Shown here: in pieces, positions 18,485 through 29,413 of the stretch
Layout of the letters: each line of letters begins with the position of its first letter
Numbering within the stretch: position 1 is the first letter of the stretch
DNA from: Roseococcus sp. SYP-B2431
GTDB taxonomy: Bacteria > Pseudomonadota > Alphaproteobacteria > Acetobacterales > Acetobacteraceae
DNA length: 64,000 nucleotides
Assembly (NCBI RefSeq): GCF_004336745.1
Contig: NZ_SJXD01000027.1
Coordinates: forward strand, 62,001 to 126,000
Direction of reading: 5' to 3'
Position numbers and translations under genes: made by a program
The notes under the pieces: model-generated
Seen by the model: the letters and a program-made list of their open reading frames with translations, nothing else
Told to the model about the DNA's origin: nothing
Databases searched by the model: none

Positions 18485-18745
18485 TCAATCCGGGATGGCC
18501 AGCCAGGGGTCCCGGAAGCTGATCAGGTCGCTGTCGATAAGCAGATATACGCCCAGCCATAGGATCGTCGCGACCACGGTGGTGATGACGACCTTCTGGA
18601 AGATGCGCGGCTGCGCGGGCGCGCCGCGCCAACCGCCGGCTAACCGATCGCCCTCCGCGTCGGGACGGACACCGATGGGGAGTACGGCGAACAGCGCCGT
18701 CCACCAGATGATGGCGTAGACGACCAGGCTCAGGAACCAACCCAT
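18485..18745 (-). CDS. DUF1467 family membrane protein
   Basis: The 86 aa protein has two transmembrane helices (FLSLVVYAIIWWTALFAVLPI and VVITTVVATILWLGVYLLI) separated by a hydrophilic loop with RPDAEGD. This is the layout of DUF1467, a family frequent in alphaproteobacteria between rnj and proS. No biochemical function is known. The ATG at 18745 has a GGAG site 6 bases upstream. It lies about 80 bp downstream of rnj, separated by palindromic element C, so it may be expressed with rnj or from its own promoter. Confidence 0.85.
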   Translation of the reverse strand: MGWFLSLVVYAIIWWTALFAVLPIGVRPDAEGDRLAGGWRGAPAQPRIFQKVVITTVVATILWLGVYLLIDSDLISFRDPWLAIPD

Positions 18746-18754
18746 GCGAACTCC

Positions 18755-18776
18755 TTGAGGGGGCTTCGTCCCTCAA
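18755..18776. repeat. Palindrome, repeat family member C
   Basis: Arms TTGAGGG (18755-18761) and CCCTCAA (18770-18776) enclose an 8-base loop. An imperfect second hairpin follows at about 18785-18812 (CCCAGGGAAC against GTTCCTAGGG). It sits between the rnj stop and the DUF1467 start and resembles elements A, B and D in sequence and in being placed just 3' of a gene. Confidence 0.5.
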
Positions 18777-18823
18777 CCTCCCGCCCAGGGAACTGGACCT
18801 TCGTTCCTAGGGAGGGCCCCGCC

Positions 18824-20476
18824 TTAGACCCTCAGCAGATGCACTTCCACATTCGGCCGCTTCTTCAGCCGGCGTCCGACCGCCTTGCGCAGCACGGCGC
18901 GCGCCGCCTCGGTCAGCGCCTCGTCCTCCTTGCGCAGGCCCTTGGGCAGCTCGCCCACGCCGCGGGCCAGCTCGTCGGCGAGCTGCGCGGGCTCCGGCCC
19001 CTCGGCCTCGAACAGCCCCGGCGCCGAGACTCGCGGCCGGCCGACCAGCCGCCCCGCCTCGTCCACCGCGAGGCTCGCCACCACCACGCCGTTGAAGAGC
19101 ATGCGCTTGCGCGCGCCCATCACGCCGCCCTCGAGCGGCAGCAGGCGGTTGCCGTCCACCACGAGCCGGCCGACCGGCGCGCTGTCCACCACCTTCGGAT
19201 CGCCGCCCGAGAGGCGCAGGATGTCGCCATCCTCGATCACGATCGCCTCCGCGCCGCAATCCTCGGCAAGGTCGGCATGGTGCGACATGTGCCGCCACTC
19301 GCCATGCACCGGCACGGCGAATTTGGGCTTCACCAGCGCATAGAGCCGCTTGAGCTCGTCGCGCGCGGGATGCCCGGAGACATGCACCGCATGATCTTCC
19401 GCCGTCATGACGTTGCAGCCCGCGCGGGTCAGCTCGTCCTGCACCAGCAGGATGCCGCGCTCATTGCCCGGGATCATGCGGCTGGAGAAGATGACCGTGT
19501 CGCCATCGCCCAGCGAGATGTTCGGATGGGTGTCGGCCGCGATCTTGGCCAGCGCCGAGCGCGGCTCGCCCTGGCTGCCGGTGCAGATGATCAGCAGCCC
19601 GTCATCCGGCAGGGAGCCCGCCTCCTCCTCGGAGACGAAGTCGCGCACCGATTCGAGGTAGCCGCACTCCCGCGCCGAGGCCACGGCGTTGCGCAGCGAC
19701 CGCCCGAAGAGCGCCACCTCGCGCCCCGCCGCCTGCCCAGCCAGCGCGATGGATTCCACGCGCGCCAGGTTGGTGGAGAAGCACGTCACCGCGACCCGGC
19801 CCTTGAGGCCCTTGATGAGGGCATTGAGGTTGCGCCGCACCTCGGCCTCGGAGCCGGAATGCCCCTCGACCATGGCATTGGTGCTGTCGCAGACCATGGC
19901 CAGCACGCCCTCCTCGCCGAGGCGGGCGAAGGCCGCCTCGTCGGTGGGCGGGCCGATGAGCGGGTGCGGGTCCAGCTTCCAGTCGCCGGTGTGCAGCACA
20001 TTGCCGTGCCGCGTGCGGATCACCAGGGCGCTGGCCTCGGGCACCGAATGGGTGACGCGGAGGAATTCGAGGTCGAAGGGCCCGATCTTCCGCCGGCCCG
20101 GCAGCGGCACGGTGTCGATCTCGACGTCGTGGCCGAGGCCGGCCTCGCCGAGCTTGCGCCGCAGCACCGAGCTCACGAAGGGCCCGCCGATCACCGGGCA
20201 GCGCAGGCTGGGCCACAGATGCGCAACGGCGCCGATGTGGTCCTCATGCGCATGGGTGATGACCAGGGCCAGCAGGTCGTCCCGCCGCGCGGCGAGCCAT
20301 GCGGGATCGGGCACCATGACCTCGACGGCCGGGTTGTCCGGGCCGCCGAAGCCGATGCCGCAATCCACCGCCAGCAACTTCCCGTCGCAGCGATAGACAT
20401 TGAGGTTCATGCCGATCTCACCCGTGCCACCGAGCGGGATGAAGGCCAAATCGTCCATAGGTTCTTTGAGGTTCAC
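18824..20476 (-). CDS. rnj: Ribonuclease J
   Basis: The 550 aa metallo-beta-lactamase/beta-CASP enzyme is RNase J, a 5'-3' exo- and endoribonuclease for mRNA decay and rRNA maturation. The N-terminus shows [15 protein letters not shown] and the zinc motif HAHEDHIGA. The beta-CASP region has [11 protein letters not shown], the third metal region is CTGSQGE, and the later His motif is [13 protein letters not shown]-terminal domain completes it. The GTG at 20476 overlaps the coaX stop (GTGA), implying coupling; an ATG at 20458 would match the usual start of homologues equally well. Confidence 0.95.
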   Translation of the reverse strand: MNLKEPMDDLAFIPLGGTGEIGMNLNVYRCDGKLLAVDCGIGFGGPDNPAVEVMVPDPAWLAARRDDLLALVITHAHEDHIGAVAHLWPSLRCPVIGGPFVSSVLRRKLGEAGLGHDVEIDTVPLPGRRKIGPFDLEFLRVTHSVPEASALVIRTRHGNVLHTGDWKLDPHPLIGPPTDEAAFARLGEEGVLAMVCDSTNAMVEGHSGSEAEVRRNLNALIKGLKGRVAVTCFSTNLARVESIALAGQAAGREVALFGRSLRNAVASARECGYLESVRDFVSEEEAGSLPDDGLLIICTGSQGEPRSALAKIAADTHPNISLGDGDTVIFSSRMIPGNERGILLVQDELTRAGCNVMTAEDHAVHVSGHPARDELKRLYALVKPKFAVPVHGEWRHMSHHADLAEDCGAEAIVIEDGDILRLSGGDPKVVDSAPVGRLVVDGNRLLPLEGGVMGARKRMLFNGVVVASLAVDEAGRLVGRPRVSAPGLFEAEGPEPAQLADELARGVGELPKGLRKEDEALTEAARAVLRKAVGRRLKKRPNVEVHLLRV

Positions 20477-21267
20477 AAAAGGTCTTTTGCTGAGATGGGG
20501 GCGGGGTTGCGCGATGCCAACAGGCGCAGCCCCTCCAGCGTGATATCGGGGTCGATTCGTTCGATCATGGTGGTGCCCTCCGCCAGGAGCGGCGCCAGCC
20601 CGCCGGTGGCGATCACCTTCATCCGGGGGAACTCCGCCTCGTTGCGGATGCGCGAGACGATGCCCTCGATCATCCCCACATAACCCCAGAAGATGCCGGA
20701 TTGCATGGCCGAGACGGTGTTCCGGCCGATCGCCGCCTGCGGCCGGCCGATGCCGATGCGCGGCAGGCGCGCGGCAGCGCGGTGCAGCGCCTCGATGGAG
20801 AGGTTGATGCCCGGCGCGATGACGCCGCCGAGGTAGGAGCCCGCCTCGTCCACCACGTCGAAGGTGGTGGCCGTGCCGAAGTCGATGACGATCAGCGGAC
20901 CCTTGTAGTGCTGGTGGGCGGCCAGCGCGTTCAGCAGGCGGTCAGCGCCCACCTCCTGCGGCTGGTCCACCTTGATCTCGAAGCCCCAGTCCAGGATCGA
21001 GCGCGCCACCAGCGGCTCGGCGGAGAACCAGTCCCGGCAGAGCCGGCGCAGGTTGTAGAGCGCGGCCGGGACCACGGTGCCGATCACGCAGCGCGTGACG
21101 TCGGCCGGCTTCAACCCGGAATGCTGCATCAGCGTGAGCAGCCAGACGGCGTATTCGTCGCTGGTCCGGTCGGCCCGGGTCGCGATGCGCCAGCGGCCGC
21201 GCCACTCCACGCCGTCATGCACGGCGAAGACGACATTGGTGTTGCCGGCATCAACCGCGAGAAGCAT
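20473..21267 (-). CDS. coaX: Type III pantothenate kinase
   Basis: This 264 aa ASKHA-fold kinase phosphorylates pantothenate, the first step of coenzyme A synthesis. The N-terminal phosphate-binding loop is [29 protein letters not shown] and [27 protein letters not shown] carry the pantothenate and ATP-binding motifs. Type III enzymes are insensitive to CoA feedback. The ATG at 21267 lies inside the end of birA, an overlap of 17 bp, and its own end overlaps rnj. The birA-coaX-rnj chain downstream of nuoN is a familiar alphaproteobacterial arrangement. Confidence 0.95.
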   Translation of the reverse strand: MLLAVDAGNTNVVFAVHDGVEWRGRWRIATRADRTSDEYAVWLLTLMQHSGLKPADVTRCVIGTVVPAALYNLRRLCRDWFSAEPLVARSILDWGFEIKVDQPQEVGADRLLNALAAHQHYKGPLIVIDFGTATTFDVVDEAGSYLGGVIAPGINLSIEALHRAAARLPRIGIGRPQAAIGRNTVSAMQSGIFWGYVGMIEGIVSRIRNEAEFPRMKVIATGGLAPLLAEGTTMIERIDPDITLEGLRLLASRNPAPISAKDLL

Positions 21268-21988
21268 GCCCGTCCCCGATCACCTCGCCCGCATGGAAGA
21301 CCAGCGGGCCATCCGCCGTGGCGAGCCGTAGCCCGCCATCCCCGGCGAGGCCTTCGTAGCGGCCCGTCGTGGGATTGTCGCCCTGCCGAAGGGTCAGGAC
21401 TGTCCCGCGCGGGGGGCCGCGCTCCTCCCAGGCAGCGCGGATGGGCGCGAAGCCCTGCCCGGCGCGGATCTCCTGCCAATGGGCGAGGCGATCGACCAGG
21501 GTCCGGGCGAAGTCCTCCGGCGGGATCGGACCCAGGCAGGCGGTGGCGCGGCCCTCGACCGCGGGCGCATGGGCGAGGTTCACGCCGAAGCCCAGCACCA
21601 GATGCACGATGTTCCCGGCCGGATCCAGCGAGGCCTCGGCCAGGATGCCGGCGAGCTTGGCGCCCTCCTCCATCAGGTCGTTCGGCCATTTCAGCCGGAG
21701 CGGGCGGCCGGGGGCGTGATGAAGGGCCGCCTCGTGCAGGGCCACTGCGGCCAGCAGGGCCTGGCCTGCGATCTCGCGCGCCGGGCCCGAGGGGCGCAGC
21801 AGCACGGAGAGATGCAGATTGCCCGCCTGCGACTGCCAGGACCGCCCTTCCCGTCCCCGGCCCTGCGTCTGCCGGCGCGCGAGGATGGCGAGCCCGCCCG
21901 CCTCGCCCTGCTCCGCGAGTTCGATCGCCAGTGTCTGCGTGCTGGGCAGGCTGTCGTGGATGCGGAGCCGCCAGCCCGCGGCCCCCAT
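21251..21988 (-). CDS. birA: Biotin--[acetyl-CoA-carboxylase] ligase
   Basis: The enzyme (about 245 aa) joins biotin to the carboxylase carrier protein via biotinoyl-AMP. The motif [22 protein letters not shown] holds the biotin/ATP-binding loop, and LKWPNDLM carries the catalytic Lys. The protein lacks the N-terminal helix-turn-helix of E. coli BirA, so it is a ligase only, not a repressor. The ATG at 21988 (or GTG at 21991) follows GAGGA at a suitable distance, which is preferred to an ATG inside nuoN at 22039. It lies 13 bp after nuoN and is probably expressed from the nuo transcript. Confidence 0.93.
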   Translation of the reverse strand: MGAAGWRLRIHDSLPSTQTLAIELAEQGEAGGLAILARRQTQGRGREGRSWQSQAGNLHLSVLLRPSGPAREIAGQALLAAVALHEAALHHAPGRPLRLKWPNDLMEEGAKLAGILAEASLDPAGNIVHLVLGFGVNLAHAPAVEGRATACLGPIPPEDFARTLVDRLAHWQEIRAGQGFAPIRAAWEERGPPRGTVLTLRQGDNPTTGRYEGLAGDGGLRLATADGPLVFHAGEVIGDGHASRG

Positions 21989-22001
21989 CACCCCGGCGTC
22001 C

Positions 22002-23423
22002 TCAACCGATGAGGGCCGCGACCGCGTGCCGTGCCGCATCCAGCAGCATCGCCGGGAAGAGGAAGAAGAACAGGGTGAACAGCCCCGTCCCCGCCAGCAC
22101 GACGGAGACGCCCGCCGGCCGCAGGTCGAAGCCGGTTGCCGCCGCGTCGAAGTACATCACCTTCACGATGCGCAGGTAGTAATAGGCCGAGACGACCGAG
22201 GAGAGCACGCCGATGACGGCCATGCCCCAAAAGCCCTGCTCGATGGCCGGCAGCAGCACGTAGATCTTGGCGAAGAAGCCCGCCATCGGCGGCACGCCGG
22301 CCATGGAGAACATGAAGATCGCCATGGCCAGCGCCATCGCCGGATCGGTGCGGCCCAGCCCCGCCAGGTCGTCCACGCCCTCCACCGCGCGCCCGTTGCG
22401 GCGCATGGCGACGAGCACGGCGAAGGCGCCGATGTTCATGGCGATGTAGATGGCGGTGTAGACCAGCACCCCGCGCAGGCCCGTCTCGCCGCCCACGGCG
22501 AGGCCCATCAGGATGAAGCCCACATGGCCGATGGAGGAATAGGCCATCAGCCGCTTCACGTTCCTCTGTCCGATCGCCGCGAAGGCGCCCAGCACCATCG
22601 AGAGGATGGCGGACAGCACCACGACCTGCTGCCACTGGCCGATCACCTCGCCGAAGGGGCCGGACAGCACGCGGACCAGCAGCGCCAGCGCCGCGACCTT
22701 GGGCGCCGAGGCGAAGAAGGCCGTGACCGGGGTCGGCGCGCCCTCGTAGACGTCGGGCGTCCACATGTGGAAGGGCACGGCCGCGAGCTTGAAGGCCAGC
22801 GCGGCGATCACGAAGACGATGCCCACCACCACGCCGGCGGAGATGCCCGCCTCGGCGGAGAGCGCGTCCGCCAGTCGGTCGAAATTGGTCGTGCCGGCGA
22901 AGCCGTAGATCAGCGAGGCGCCGTAGAGCAGCATGCCCGAGGCGAGCGAGCCCAGGATGAAGTACTTCAGCCCCGCCTCGGCCGAGCGCGGGTTGTCGCG
23001 GTCGAAGGCGGCCAGCACGTAGAGCGGCAGGGACAGCAGCTCGAGCCCGAGATACAGGCTCATCAGGTCATTGGCCGAGATCATCACCATCATGCCGACG
23101 GTGGCGAAGAGGACGAGGACCGGGAACTCGAAGCGCGACAGCCCCTCCTTCGCGTTCCAGTCCAGCGCGAGCAGCAGGCCCAGGGCGGCCGCGGCCAGCG
23201 ACAGCAGCTTCATGAAGGCGGAGAAGTCGTCGGCGACATATTGCCCGCCGAAGGCGGTCCCCTCGGCCTGGCCGATGACCAGCACGCCCGTCAGCACGAA
23301 GGCACCGATGACGGCCATGGTGCAGGGGAAGGTCATGTCCCGCTTCGGGATCACCCCGAAGACAAGGATGGCGAGCCCGCAGACGGACAGCACCAGTTCC
23401 GGGAGGGCGAGGGTCCAGTTCAT
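22002..23423 (-). CDS. nuoN: NADH-quinone oxidoreductase subunit N
   Basis: The 473 aa antiporter-like membrane subunit of complex I contributes to proton pumping. The core stretch has a conserved Lys in [32 protein letters not shown] and another in [22 protein letters not shown]. About 14 helices are evident. The ATG at 23423 overlaps the nuoM stop (ATGA). This is the last gene of the 14-gene nuo operon; birA starts 13 bp later. Length is normal for NuoN. Confidence 0.97.
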   Translation of the reverse strand: MNWTLALPELVLSVCGLAILVFGVIPKRDMTFPCTMAVIGAFVLTGVLVIGQAEGTAFGGQYVADDFSAFMKLLSLAAAALGLLLALDWNAKEGLSRFEFPVLVLFATVGMMVMISANDLMSLYLGLELLSLPLYVLAAFDRDNPRSAEAGLKYFILGSLASGMLLYGASLIYGFAGTTNFDRLADALSAEAGISAGVVVGIVFVIAALAFKLAAVPFHMWTPDVYEGAPTPVTAFFASAPKVAALALLVRVLSGPFGEVIGQWQQVVVLSAILSMVLGAFAAIGQRNVKRLMAYSSIGHVGFILMGLAVGGETGLRGVLVYTAIYIAMNIGAFAVLVAMRRNGRAVEGVDDLAGLGRTDPAMALAMAIFMFSMAGVPPMAGFFAKIYVLLPAIEQGFWGMAVIGVLSSVVSAYYYLRIVKVMYFDAAATGFDLRPAGVSVVLAGTGLFTLFFFLFPAMLLDAARHAVAALIG

Positions 23424-24937
23424 CAGAGGCCTGCCAGACGCGACGCGGTGCCGATCGCCGCTTGGTGCTGCTGCACCATCTGCGCGACCGTCGCCGAGAA
23501 GAAGGAGAGGAAGGACTGCGGATAGACGCCCATCCACAGGGCCAGGACGATCAGCGGCGCGAAGACCGCGTATTCCCGCGGCTCCAGGTCCAGCATGCGG
23601 CGGACGTCGTCCCTGGTGAGCTTGCCGAACGCCACGCCGCGATAGAGCGTCAGCATATAGGCCGCGCCCAGCACCATGCCGGTGGCCGCGCCCACCGCCA
23701 CCCACGGGTTGATCGCCCAGGCGGCGAGGATCACCAGGAGCTCGCCCGGGAAGCCGGCCAGGCCAGGGAGTGCCACGCTCGCCATGGTGAAGAGCATGAA
23801 GACCATCGCATAGGCCGGCATCACCTTCGCCACGCCGCCGTAGCGCGCGATCTCGCGCGTGTGCAGCCGGTCATAGACCACGCCCACGCAGAGGAAGAGC
23901 GCGCCGGAGACCACGCCATGCGAGAGCATGGTGAAGAGCGCGCCTTCGATGCCCTGCTGGCTGAAGGTGAAGATGCCCAGCGTCACGATGCCCATATGCG
24001 CGACGGACGAGTAGGCGATCAGCTTCTTCATGTCCTGCTGCGCCAGCGCGACGAGGCTGGTGTAGACCACCGCCACGATGCTCAGCACATACATCGCGGG
24101 CGCGAAATAGGCGCTCGCCTCCGGCAGCAGCGGGATGGAAAAGCGCAGGAAGCCGTAGGCGCCCATCTTCAGCAGCACGCCGGCCAGGATCACCGAGCCC
24201 GCCGTCGGCGCCTCGACATGCGCATCGGGCAGCCAGGTGTGGACGGGCCACATCGGCACCTTCACCGCGAAGCTCGCGAAGAAGGCGAGGAAGAGCCAGA
24301 CCTGCATGTTGAAGGGAATGTCGAACTCGGCGAGCTCGGGGATGCTCGTCGTGCCGGCCTGGTACCACAGCGCGATGATCGCGAGCAGCATGAAGACCGA
24401 GCCGAAGAAGGTGTAGAGGAAGAACTTGTACGAGGCGTAGACCCGCCGCGGCCCGCCCCAGATCCCGATGATGAGGAACATCGGGATCAGCACACCCTCG
24501 AAGAAGATGTAGAAGAGCATGAAGTCCAGCGCGCAGAACATGCCGACCATCATCGTCTCGAGGACGAGGAAGGCGATCATGTACTCGCGCACGCGGGTCT
24601 GCACCGAGTTCCAGGAGGCGAGGATGCAGAGCGGCGTCAGCAGGGTCGAGAGCAGGACGAAGAGGACCGATATTCCGTCCACGCCCATCGCATAGCCGAT
24701 GCCGAAATCCGGCAGCCAGCTCACCTGTTCGAGGAACTGGTAGTCGGCCGAGGACTTGTCGAACCGCACCCAGAGAACGAGCGAGAGGACGAAGACGATC
24801 AGGCTGGTCCAGAGGGCGGTCCAGCGCGCATTGCTCGCGACCACCGCCTCCTCGCCGCGCACCATCATGAGGATGAGCACGCCGAGCATGGGCAGGAAGG
24901 TGAGCAGGGAAAGGATCGGGAAACCCGCGGCGTTCAT
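23423..24937 (-). CDS. nuoM: NADH-quinone oxidoreductase subunit M
   Basis: The 504 aa antiporter-like subunit of the complex I membrane arm has about 14 transmembrane helices. Diagnostic parts are the Glu in helix 5 ([30 protein letters not shown]), the Lys of [27 protein letters not shown], and [13 protein letters not shown]. These residues line the proton path. It is separated from nuoL by 3 bp and overlaps nuoN by 1 bp, so the three pump subunits are made together. Confidence 0.97.
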   Translation of the reverse strand: MNAAGFPILSLLTFLPMLGVLILMMVRGEEAVVASNARWTALWTSLIVFVLSLVLWVRFDKSSADYQFLEQVSWLPDFGIGYAMGVDGISVLFVLLSTLLTPLCILASWNSVQTRVREYMIAFLVLETMMVGMFCALDFMLFYIFFEGVLIPMFLIIGIWGGPRRVYASYKFFLYTFFGSVFMLLAIIALWYQAGTTSIPELAEFDIPFNMQVWLFLAFFASFAVKVPMWPVHTWLPDAHVEAPTAGSVILAGVLLKMGAYGFLRFSIPLLPEASAYFAPAMYVLSIVAVVYTSLVALAQQDMKKLIAYSSVAHMGIVTLGIFTFSQQGIEGALFTMLSHGVVSGALFLCVGVVYDRLHTREIARYGGVAKVMPAYAMVFMLFTMASVALPGLAGFPGELLVILAAWAINPWVAVGAATGMVLGAAYMLTLYRGVAFGKLTRDDVRRMLDLEPREYAVFAPLIVLALWMGVYPQSFLSFFSATVAQMVQQHQAAIGTASRLAGL

Positions 24938-24940
24938 GGC

Positions 24941-26851
24941 TCAGCGCCCCGTCAGGAAGAGAGTCACGAAGACCACGAGGCCGATGATCATGGCGAAGGC
25001 GTAGTTCGCCACCCGCCCCGTCTGCAGCTTCACCACGCCGCGCGCGGTGCCGGCCGCGAGGCTGGCGGCGCCGTTGGGCATGCCGTCGATGATGCGGACG
25101 TCGCCCACCTGCCAGAGCTGGCGCGCGAGGCGCCTGGCGGGCTGCACGAAGATCGCGTCGTAGAGCTCGTCGAAGTACCACTTGTTCAGCAGGAAGCGGT
25201 ACAGGCCGGGCACCGCGGCGGCGATCCTGCCCGGCACCTTCGGGAAGAAGCCGTAGAGAATGATGGCGAGCACGATGCCGCTCACGGCCACCGTCAGGAC
25301 GAGGTTCGGCACCCAGTGCGGGACGTGGTGCATGGCCTCCATCATGTGCTTGGAGGGCAGGTTGAAGATCGCGCCGTTCCAGAACTGCTCATGGCCGTCG
25401 CCGATGAAGTAGGGCGCGAAGACCATGCCGGTCAGCACCGCGCCGGCCGCGAGCAGGATCAGCGGGATCAGCATCACCGCCGGGCTCTCATGGACATGGT
25501 CCATGGTGTGCTGGTCGGCGCGCGGCTTGCCGTGGAAGGTCAGGATCAGCAGGCGCCAGGAGTAGAAGGCCGTCAGGAAGGCCGCGACGATGCCGCAGAC
25601 GAAGGCGTACATGCCCACGCCGCTATGCGCGCCGAAGGCGCCCTCGAGGATCGCGTCCTTCGAGTAGAAGCCCGCGAAGATCGGGATTCCGGCCAGCGCC
25701 AGCGAGCCGATCCACATCACCACATAGGTGACGGGGATCTTCTTCCAGATGCCGCCCATCCTGCGGATGTCCTGCTCGTCGGACATGGCGTGGATGACCG
25801 AGCCCGCGCTCAGGAAGAGCAGCGCCTTGAAGAAGGCGTGGGTGAAGAGGTGGAACATCGCCGCCTGATAGAGGCCGACGCCCGCGGCGAAGAACATGTA
25901 GCCGAGCTGCGAGCAGGTCGAATAGGCGATGATGCGCTTGATGTCGTTCTGCACGCAGCCGATCGTGGCCGCGAAGAGGGCCGTCGAGGCGCCCACCACC
26001 GTGACCACGGCCAGCGCGAAGGGCGCGTATTCCATGATCGGCGACATGCGGCAGATGAGGAACACGCCGGCCGTCACCATCGTCGCCGCATGGATCAGCG
26101 CGGAGACGGGCGTCGGGCCCTCCATGGCGTCGGGCAGCCAGGTGTGCAGGCCCAGCTGCGCCGACTTGCCGCAGGCGCCGCCGAAGAGCAGCAGGCCGAT
26201 CAGCTCCAGCGAGGGGATGCCCATGAAGGTGGCGTCCACCTTGGAGGCGGCGGCCGCGAAGATCGTGTCGAAGTCCAGCGAGCCGAAGGTGAGAAAGGTC
26301 AGCGCCATGCCGAGCATGAAGAAGACGTCGCCCACGCGGTTCACGATGAAGGCCTTCATCGCCGCGGCGTTCGCGCTTTCCTTCTCGTACCAGTAGCCGA
26401 TGAGCAGGTAGCTCGCGAGGCCGACGCCCTCCCAGCCGAAGAAGAGCTGCACGAGGTTGTCCGCCGTCACCAGCATCAGCATCATGAAGGTGAAGAGCGA
26501 GAGATAGGCAAAGAAGCGCGGCGGCGTCGCGTCATGCGACATATAGCCGATGGAATAGATGTGGATCAGCGTGGAGATGAAGGTCACCATGCCGACCATG
26601 ATCGCGCTCAGCGTGTCGTAGCGGAGCGCCCAGGCGAATTCGAGCTCGCCCACATCCAGCCAGGTGAAGAGGGTGACGGTCGTGGGCTGGCCGCCCAGGG
26701 CCACCTGCCAGAAGGCGAGCGAGCCGCAGATGGCCGCCAGCACCATGCAGGCCACGCTCGACCAGATGGAGGCCTTCACGCCGATCCAGCGGTTGAGGAA
26801 GCCGCTGATGCAGGCACCGAGCAGGGGGAAGAAGACTGCGCCGACGAACAT
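24941..26851 (-). CDS. nuoL: NADH-quinone oxidoreductase subunit L
   Basis: The 636 aa distal pump subunit of complex I has the antiporter-like fold plus the long amphipathic lateral helix and a final membrane anchor at the C-terminus. Recognisable parts are FFGWEGVGLASYLLIGYWYE, GKSAQLGLHTWLPDAMEGPTPVSALIHAATMVTAGVFL with its pump Lys, and NDIKRIIAYSTCSQLGYMF. The ATG at 26851 lies 4 bp downstream of the nuoK stop. Length is typical of alphaproteobacterial NuoL. Confidence 0.97.
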   Translation of the reverse strand: MFVGAVFFPLLGACISGFLNRWIGVKASIWSSVACMVLAAICGSLAFWQVALGGQPTTVTLFTWLDVGELEFAWALRYDTLSAIMVGMVTFISTLIHIYSIGYMSHDATPPRFFAYLSLFTFMMLMLVTADNLVQLFFGWEGVGLASYLLIGYWYEKESANAAAMKAFIVNRVGDVFFMLGMALTFLTFGSLDFDTIFAAAASKVDATFMGIPSLELIGLLLFGGACGKSAQLGLHTWLPDAMEGPTPVSALIHAATMVTAGVFLICRMSPIMEYAPFALAVVTVVGASTALFAATIGCVQNDIKRIIAYSTCSQLGYMFFAAGVGLYQAAMFHLFTHAFFKALLFLSAGSVIHAMSDEQDIRRMGGIWKKIPVTYVVMWIGSLALAGIPIFAGFYSKDAILEGAFGAHSGVGMYAFVCGIVAAFLTAFYSWRLLILTFHGKPRADQHTMDHVHESPAVMLIPLILLAAGAVLTGMVFAPYFIGDGHEQFWNGAIFNLPSKHMMEAMHHVPHWVPNLVLTVAVSGIVLAIILYGFFPKVPGRIAAAVPGLYRFLLNKWYFDELYDAIFVQPARRLARQLWQVGDVRIIDGMPNGAASLAAGTARGVVKLQTGRVANYAFAMIIGLVVFVTLFLTGR

Positions 26852-26855
26852 CGGT

Positions 26856-27167
26856 CTAACCCTTCAGGGCCGAGATATCCTCGACCTCGATGCTGCCGTG
26901 GTTCCGGTAGTAGATGACGACGATGGCCAGGCCGATGGCGGCCTCCGCGGCCGCGACCGTCAGGATGAACATCGCGAAGACCTGGCCGGCCAGGTCGTCC
27001 AGGCTGGACGAGAAGGCCACGAGGTTCAGGTTCACGCTGAGCAGGATCAGCTCGATCGACATCAGGATGACGATGACGTTCTTCCGGTTCAGGAAGATGC
27101 CGAAGATGCCGAGGACGAAGAGGATGGCGCCCACCGTCAGGTAGTGCGCGAGGCCGATGGTCAGCAT
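26856..27167 (-). CDS. nuoK: NADH-quinone oxidoreductase subunit K
   Basis: The 103 aa subunit has three helices. Conserved acidic residues sit within the membrane in [18 protein letters not shown] and [18 protein letters not shown]; in complex I these Glu residues form part of the central proton channel. Size is exactly family-like. The ATG at 27167 overlaps the nuoJ stop (ATGA). Confidence 0.97.
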   Translation of the reverse strand: MLTIGLAHYLTVGAILFVLGIFGIFLNRKNVIVILMSIELILLSVNLNLVAFSSSLDDLAGQVFAMFILTVAAAEAAIGLAIVVIYYRNHGSIEVEDISALKG

Positions 27168-27871
27168 CAGTGGTGCCCCCCGCCGCCGTGAGATCCGTGC
27201 CCGTGGTCGTCATGCGCGATGGGCGCGGCCTTCGCGGGCGGCGGCAGCGGGCGGAGGATGTCCTCGCGCCGGATGCCCTGGCCGAGGACCGGCTGGGCCA
27301 TCGTCAGCTCCGGCGAGCGCGCGACCTGCGCGGCGATGTCCTGTCGCCGGCTGTCGGCCTGGCGCTCGCGCAGCGTCAGCACGATGGCGCCGATCATCGC
27401 GACCAGCAGGATCAGCCCCGAAGCCTGGAAGAGGTAGATGTAGTCCGTATAGATCAGCCGCCCCAGCGCCTGGGTGTTGGACACCCCCTCCGGCGTCGGC
27501 GACAGCCGCAGCTCGGCGGCGTTGGCCGAGAACTGCCAGGCGCCGAGCACGAAGAGCAGCTCCAGGAAAAGGATGCCGCCGATGATGGCCCCGATCGGCG
27601 CATAGCGCTGGAAGCCCTCGCGCAGCTGCACGAAGTCCACGTCGAGCATCATCACGACGAAGAGGAAGAGCACCGCGACCGCGCCGACATAGACGATGAC
27701 CAGGATCATCGCGAGGAACTCCGCCCCCGCGATCAGGAACAGCGCCGCCGCGTTGAAGAAGGCCAGGATGAGGTAGAGCACCGAATGCACCGGATTGCGC
27801 GAGGTGACGACCATCACCGCGGAGGCGATCAGGATGAAGGCGAAGAGGTAGAAGGCGAGCGCTGCGATCAC
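27167..27871 (-). CDS. nuoJ: NADH-quinone oxidoreductase subunit J
   Basis: The 234 aa membrane subunit has five predicted helices. [27 protein letters not shown] and the pi-bulge helix region [19 protein letters not shown] are hallmark NuoJ sequences. The C-terminal tail after the last helix is rich in His and Gly (around [14 protein letters not shown]), an unusual ending that might bind metal or be a disordered tail. Translation begins with GTG at 27871. It follows nuoI by about 40 bp. Confidence 0.96.
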   Translation of the reverse strand: MIAALAFYLFAFILIASAVMVVTSRNPVHSVLYLILAFFNAAALFLIAGAEFLAMILVIVYVGAVAVLFLFVVMMLDVDFVQLREGFQRYAPIGAIIGGILFLELLFVLGAWQFSANAAELRLSPTPEGVSNTQALGRLIYTDYIYLFQASGLILLVAMIGAIVLTLRERQADSRRQDIAAQVARSPELTMAQPVLGQGIRREDILRPLPPPAKAAPIAHDDHGHGSHGGGGHH

Positions 27872-27913
27872 GGCGTCGGCCTTTCCTGTGAGAAGGTCAT
27901 GTCCGGCATCCGT

Positions 27914-28402
27914 TCAGCGATAGGGCGCGTCGAGCTCGAGGCGCTTGGCGAGCACGCTTTCCCAGCGGTCGCCATTCGCGAGCAGGCGCTCCTTGTCGTA
28001 CATCAGCTCCTCGCGCGTCTCCGTCGCGAATTCCAGGTTCGGCCCTTCGACGATGGCGTCCACCGGGCAGGCCTCCTCGCACATGCCGCAATAGATGCAC
28101 TTGGTCATGTCGATATCGTAGCGCGTGGTCCGGCGGGAGCCGTCCTCGCGCGGCTCGGCCTCGATGACGATGCACTGCGCGGGGCAGACGGCCTCGCAGA
28201 GCTTGCAGGCGATGCAGCGCTCTTCCCCGTTGGGGTAGCGGCGGAGGGCATGCTCCCCCCGGAAGCGCGCCGAGAGCGGCGCCTTGTCGTAGGGGTAGTT
28301 GAGCGTGACCTTGCGGCGGAAGAAGTATTTCAGCGTCAGCCACATGCCTCCGGCCAGCTCGGCCAGCAGGAAGGATCGCGCGAAGCGGTCGAGGGTCGTC
28401 AT
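27914..28402 (-). CDS. nuoI: NADH-quinone oxidoreductase subunit I
   Basis: The 162 aa ferredoxin-like subunit carries two [4Fe-4S] clusters (N6a and N6b) that pass electrons to NuoB. The motifs are [12 protein letters not shown] near residue 63 and [16 protein letters not shown] near residue 102. An N-terminal amphipathic helix ([22 protein letters not shown]) binds the membrane arm. The ATG at 28402 overlaps the nuoH stop. Length is normal. Confidence 0.97.
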   Translation of the reverse strand: MTTLDRFARSFLLAELAGGMWLTLKYFFRRKVTLNYPYDKAPLSARFRGEHALRRYPNGEERCIACKLCEAVCPAQCIVIEAEPREDGSRRTTRYDIDMTKCIYCGMCEEACPVDAIVEGPNLEFATETREELMYDKERLLANGDRWESVLAKRLELDAPYR

Positions 28403-29409
28403 GCGGGAAGCATCCCGGTCAGCTTGAGGAACGCCGCGGTCAGCACGAGCCAGACGAGACTGAAGGGCAGGAAGACCTTCCAGCCCAGCCGCATCAGCTG
28501 GTCGTAGCGGTAGCGCGGGAAGGTCGCGCGCACCCAGATGAAGGTGAAGAGGCAGAAGCAGACCTTCAGGATGAACCACACCGGGCCGGGGATCCAGGTG
28601 AAGGGCTCGAAGGCGAAGGGCGCGTACCAGCCGCCCAGGAACAGGATCGTCGTCAGCGACGACATGAGGATCATGTTCGCGTACTCGCCGAGGAAGAAGA
28701 GCGCGAAGCTCATCGAGCTGTATTCGACGAAGAAGCCCGCCACCAGCTCGGACTCGCCTTCGGGAAGGTCGAAGGGCGCGCGGTTGGTCTCGGCCAGCGT
28801 GCTGATGAAGAAGATGATGAACATCGGGAAGAGCGGGATGACGAACCAGAGGTTCTCCTGCGCCCGCACGATCTCCGTCAGGTTCAGCGAGCCCACGCAC
28901 ATCAGCACGGTCACGATCACGAAGCCCATCGAGACCTCGTAGCTGACCATCTGCGCCGCCGAGCGCAGCGCGCCCAGGAAGGCGTATTTCGAGTTGGACG
29001 CCCAGCCCGCGATGATGACGCCGTAGACGCCGAGCGAGCTGATCGCGAAGAGGTAGAGGATGCCGACGTTGATGTCGGCGATCGCCCAGCCGTCATTCAC
29101 CGGGATCACCGCCCAGCCCAGCATGGCCAGCGTGAAGGTCAGCATCGGCGCGCCGAGGAAGAGGAGGCGCGACGATCCCGAGGGGATGATCGTCTCCTTC
29201 ATCAGCATCTTCAGCGCGTCGGCGAAGGGCTGCAGCAGGCCGAAGGGGCCGACCACGTTCGGGCCCCGGCGCATCTGCATGGCCGCGAGCACCTTGCGCT
29301 CGGCCCAGGTGAGGTAGGCGACGAAGATCAGCACCGGCACCAGCAGGGCCAGGGTCTTGGCGACGGTGAGGGCCAGGATGCCCAGCGGCGAGGCGAGGAA
29401 TTCGGCCAT
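28399..29409 (-). CDS. nuoH: NADH-quinone oxidoreductase subunit H
   Basis: The 336 aa membrane subunit has about eight helices and forms the quinone chamber with NuoB and NuoD. Signature sequences are [33 protein letters not shown] and [30 protein letters not shown], both with conserved charged residues of the E-channel. It starts at ATG 29409, only 4 bp after nuoG, and overlaps nuoI by 4 bp. Confidence 0.97.
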   Translation of the reverse strand: MAEFLASPLGILALTVAKTLALLVPVLIFVAYLTWAERKVLAAMQMRRGPNVVGPFGLLQPFADALKMLMKETIIPSGSSRLLFLGAPMLTFTLAMLGWAVIPVNDGWAIADINVGILYLFAISSLGVYGVIIAGWASNSKYAFLGALRSAAQMVSYEVSMGFVIVTVLMCVGSLNLTEIVRAQENLWFVIPLFPMFIIFFISTLAETNRAPFDLPEGESELVAGFFVEYSSMSFALFFLGEYANMILMSSLTTILFLGGWYAPFAFEPFTWIPGPVWFILKVCFCLFTFIWVRATFPRYRYDQLMRLGWKVFLPFSLVWLVLTAAFLKLTGMLPA

Positions 29410-29413
29410 CGGC

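Noticed and set aside
18219-18719. A 166-codon plus-strand open frame in the gap upstream of proS
   Set aside because: Its second half is antisense to the DUF1467 gene and it reads through two hairpins; composition is not protein-like.
23462-26917. An 1151-codon plus-strand open frame opposite nuoM and nuoL
   Set aside because: The translation is dominated by His, Glu, Asp, Arg and Gly, the expected mirror of hydrophobic membrane protein codons; the nuo genes on the other strand are certain.
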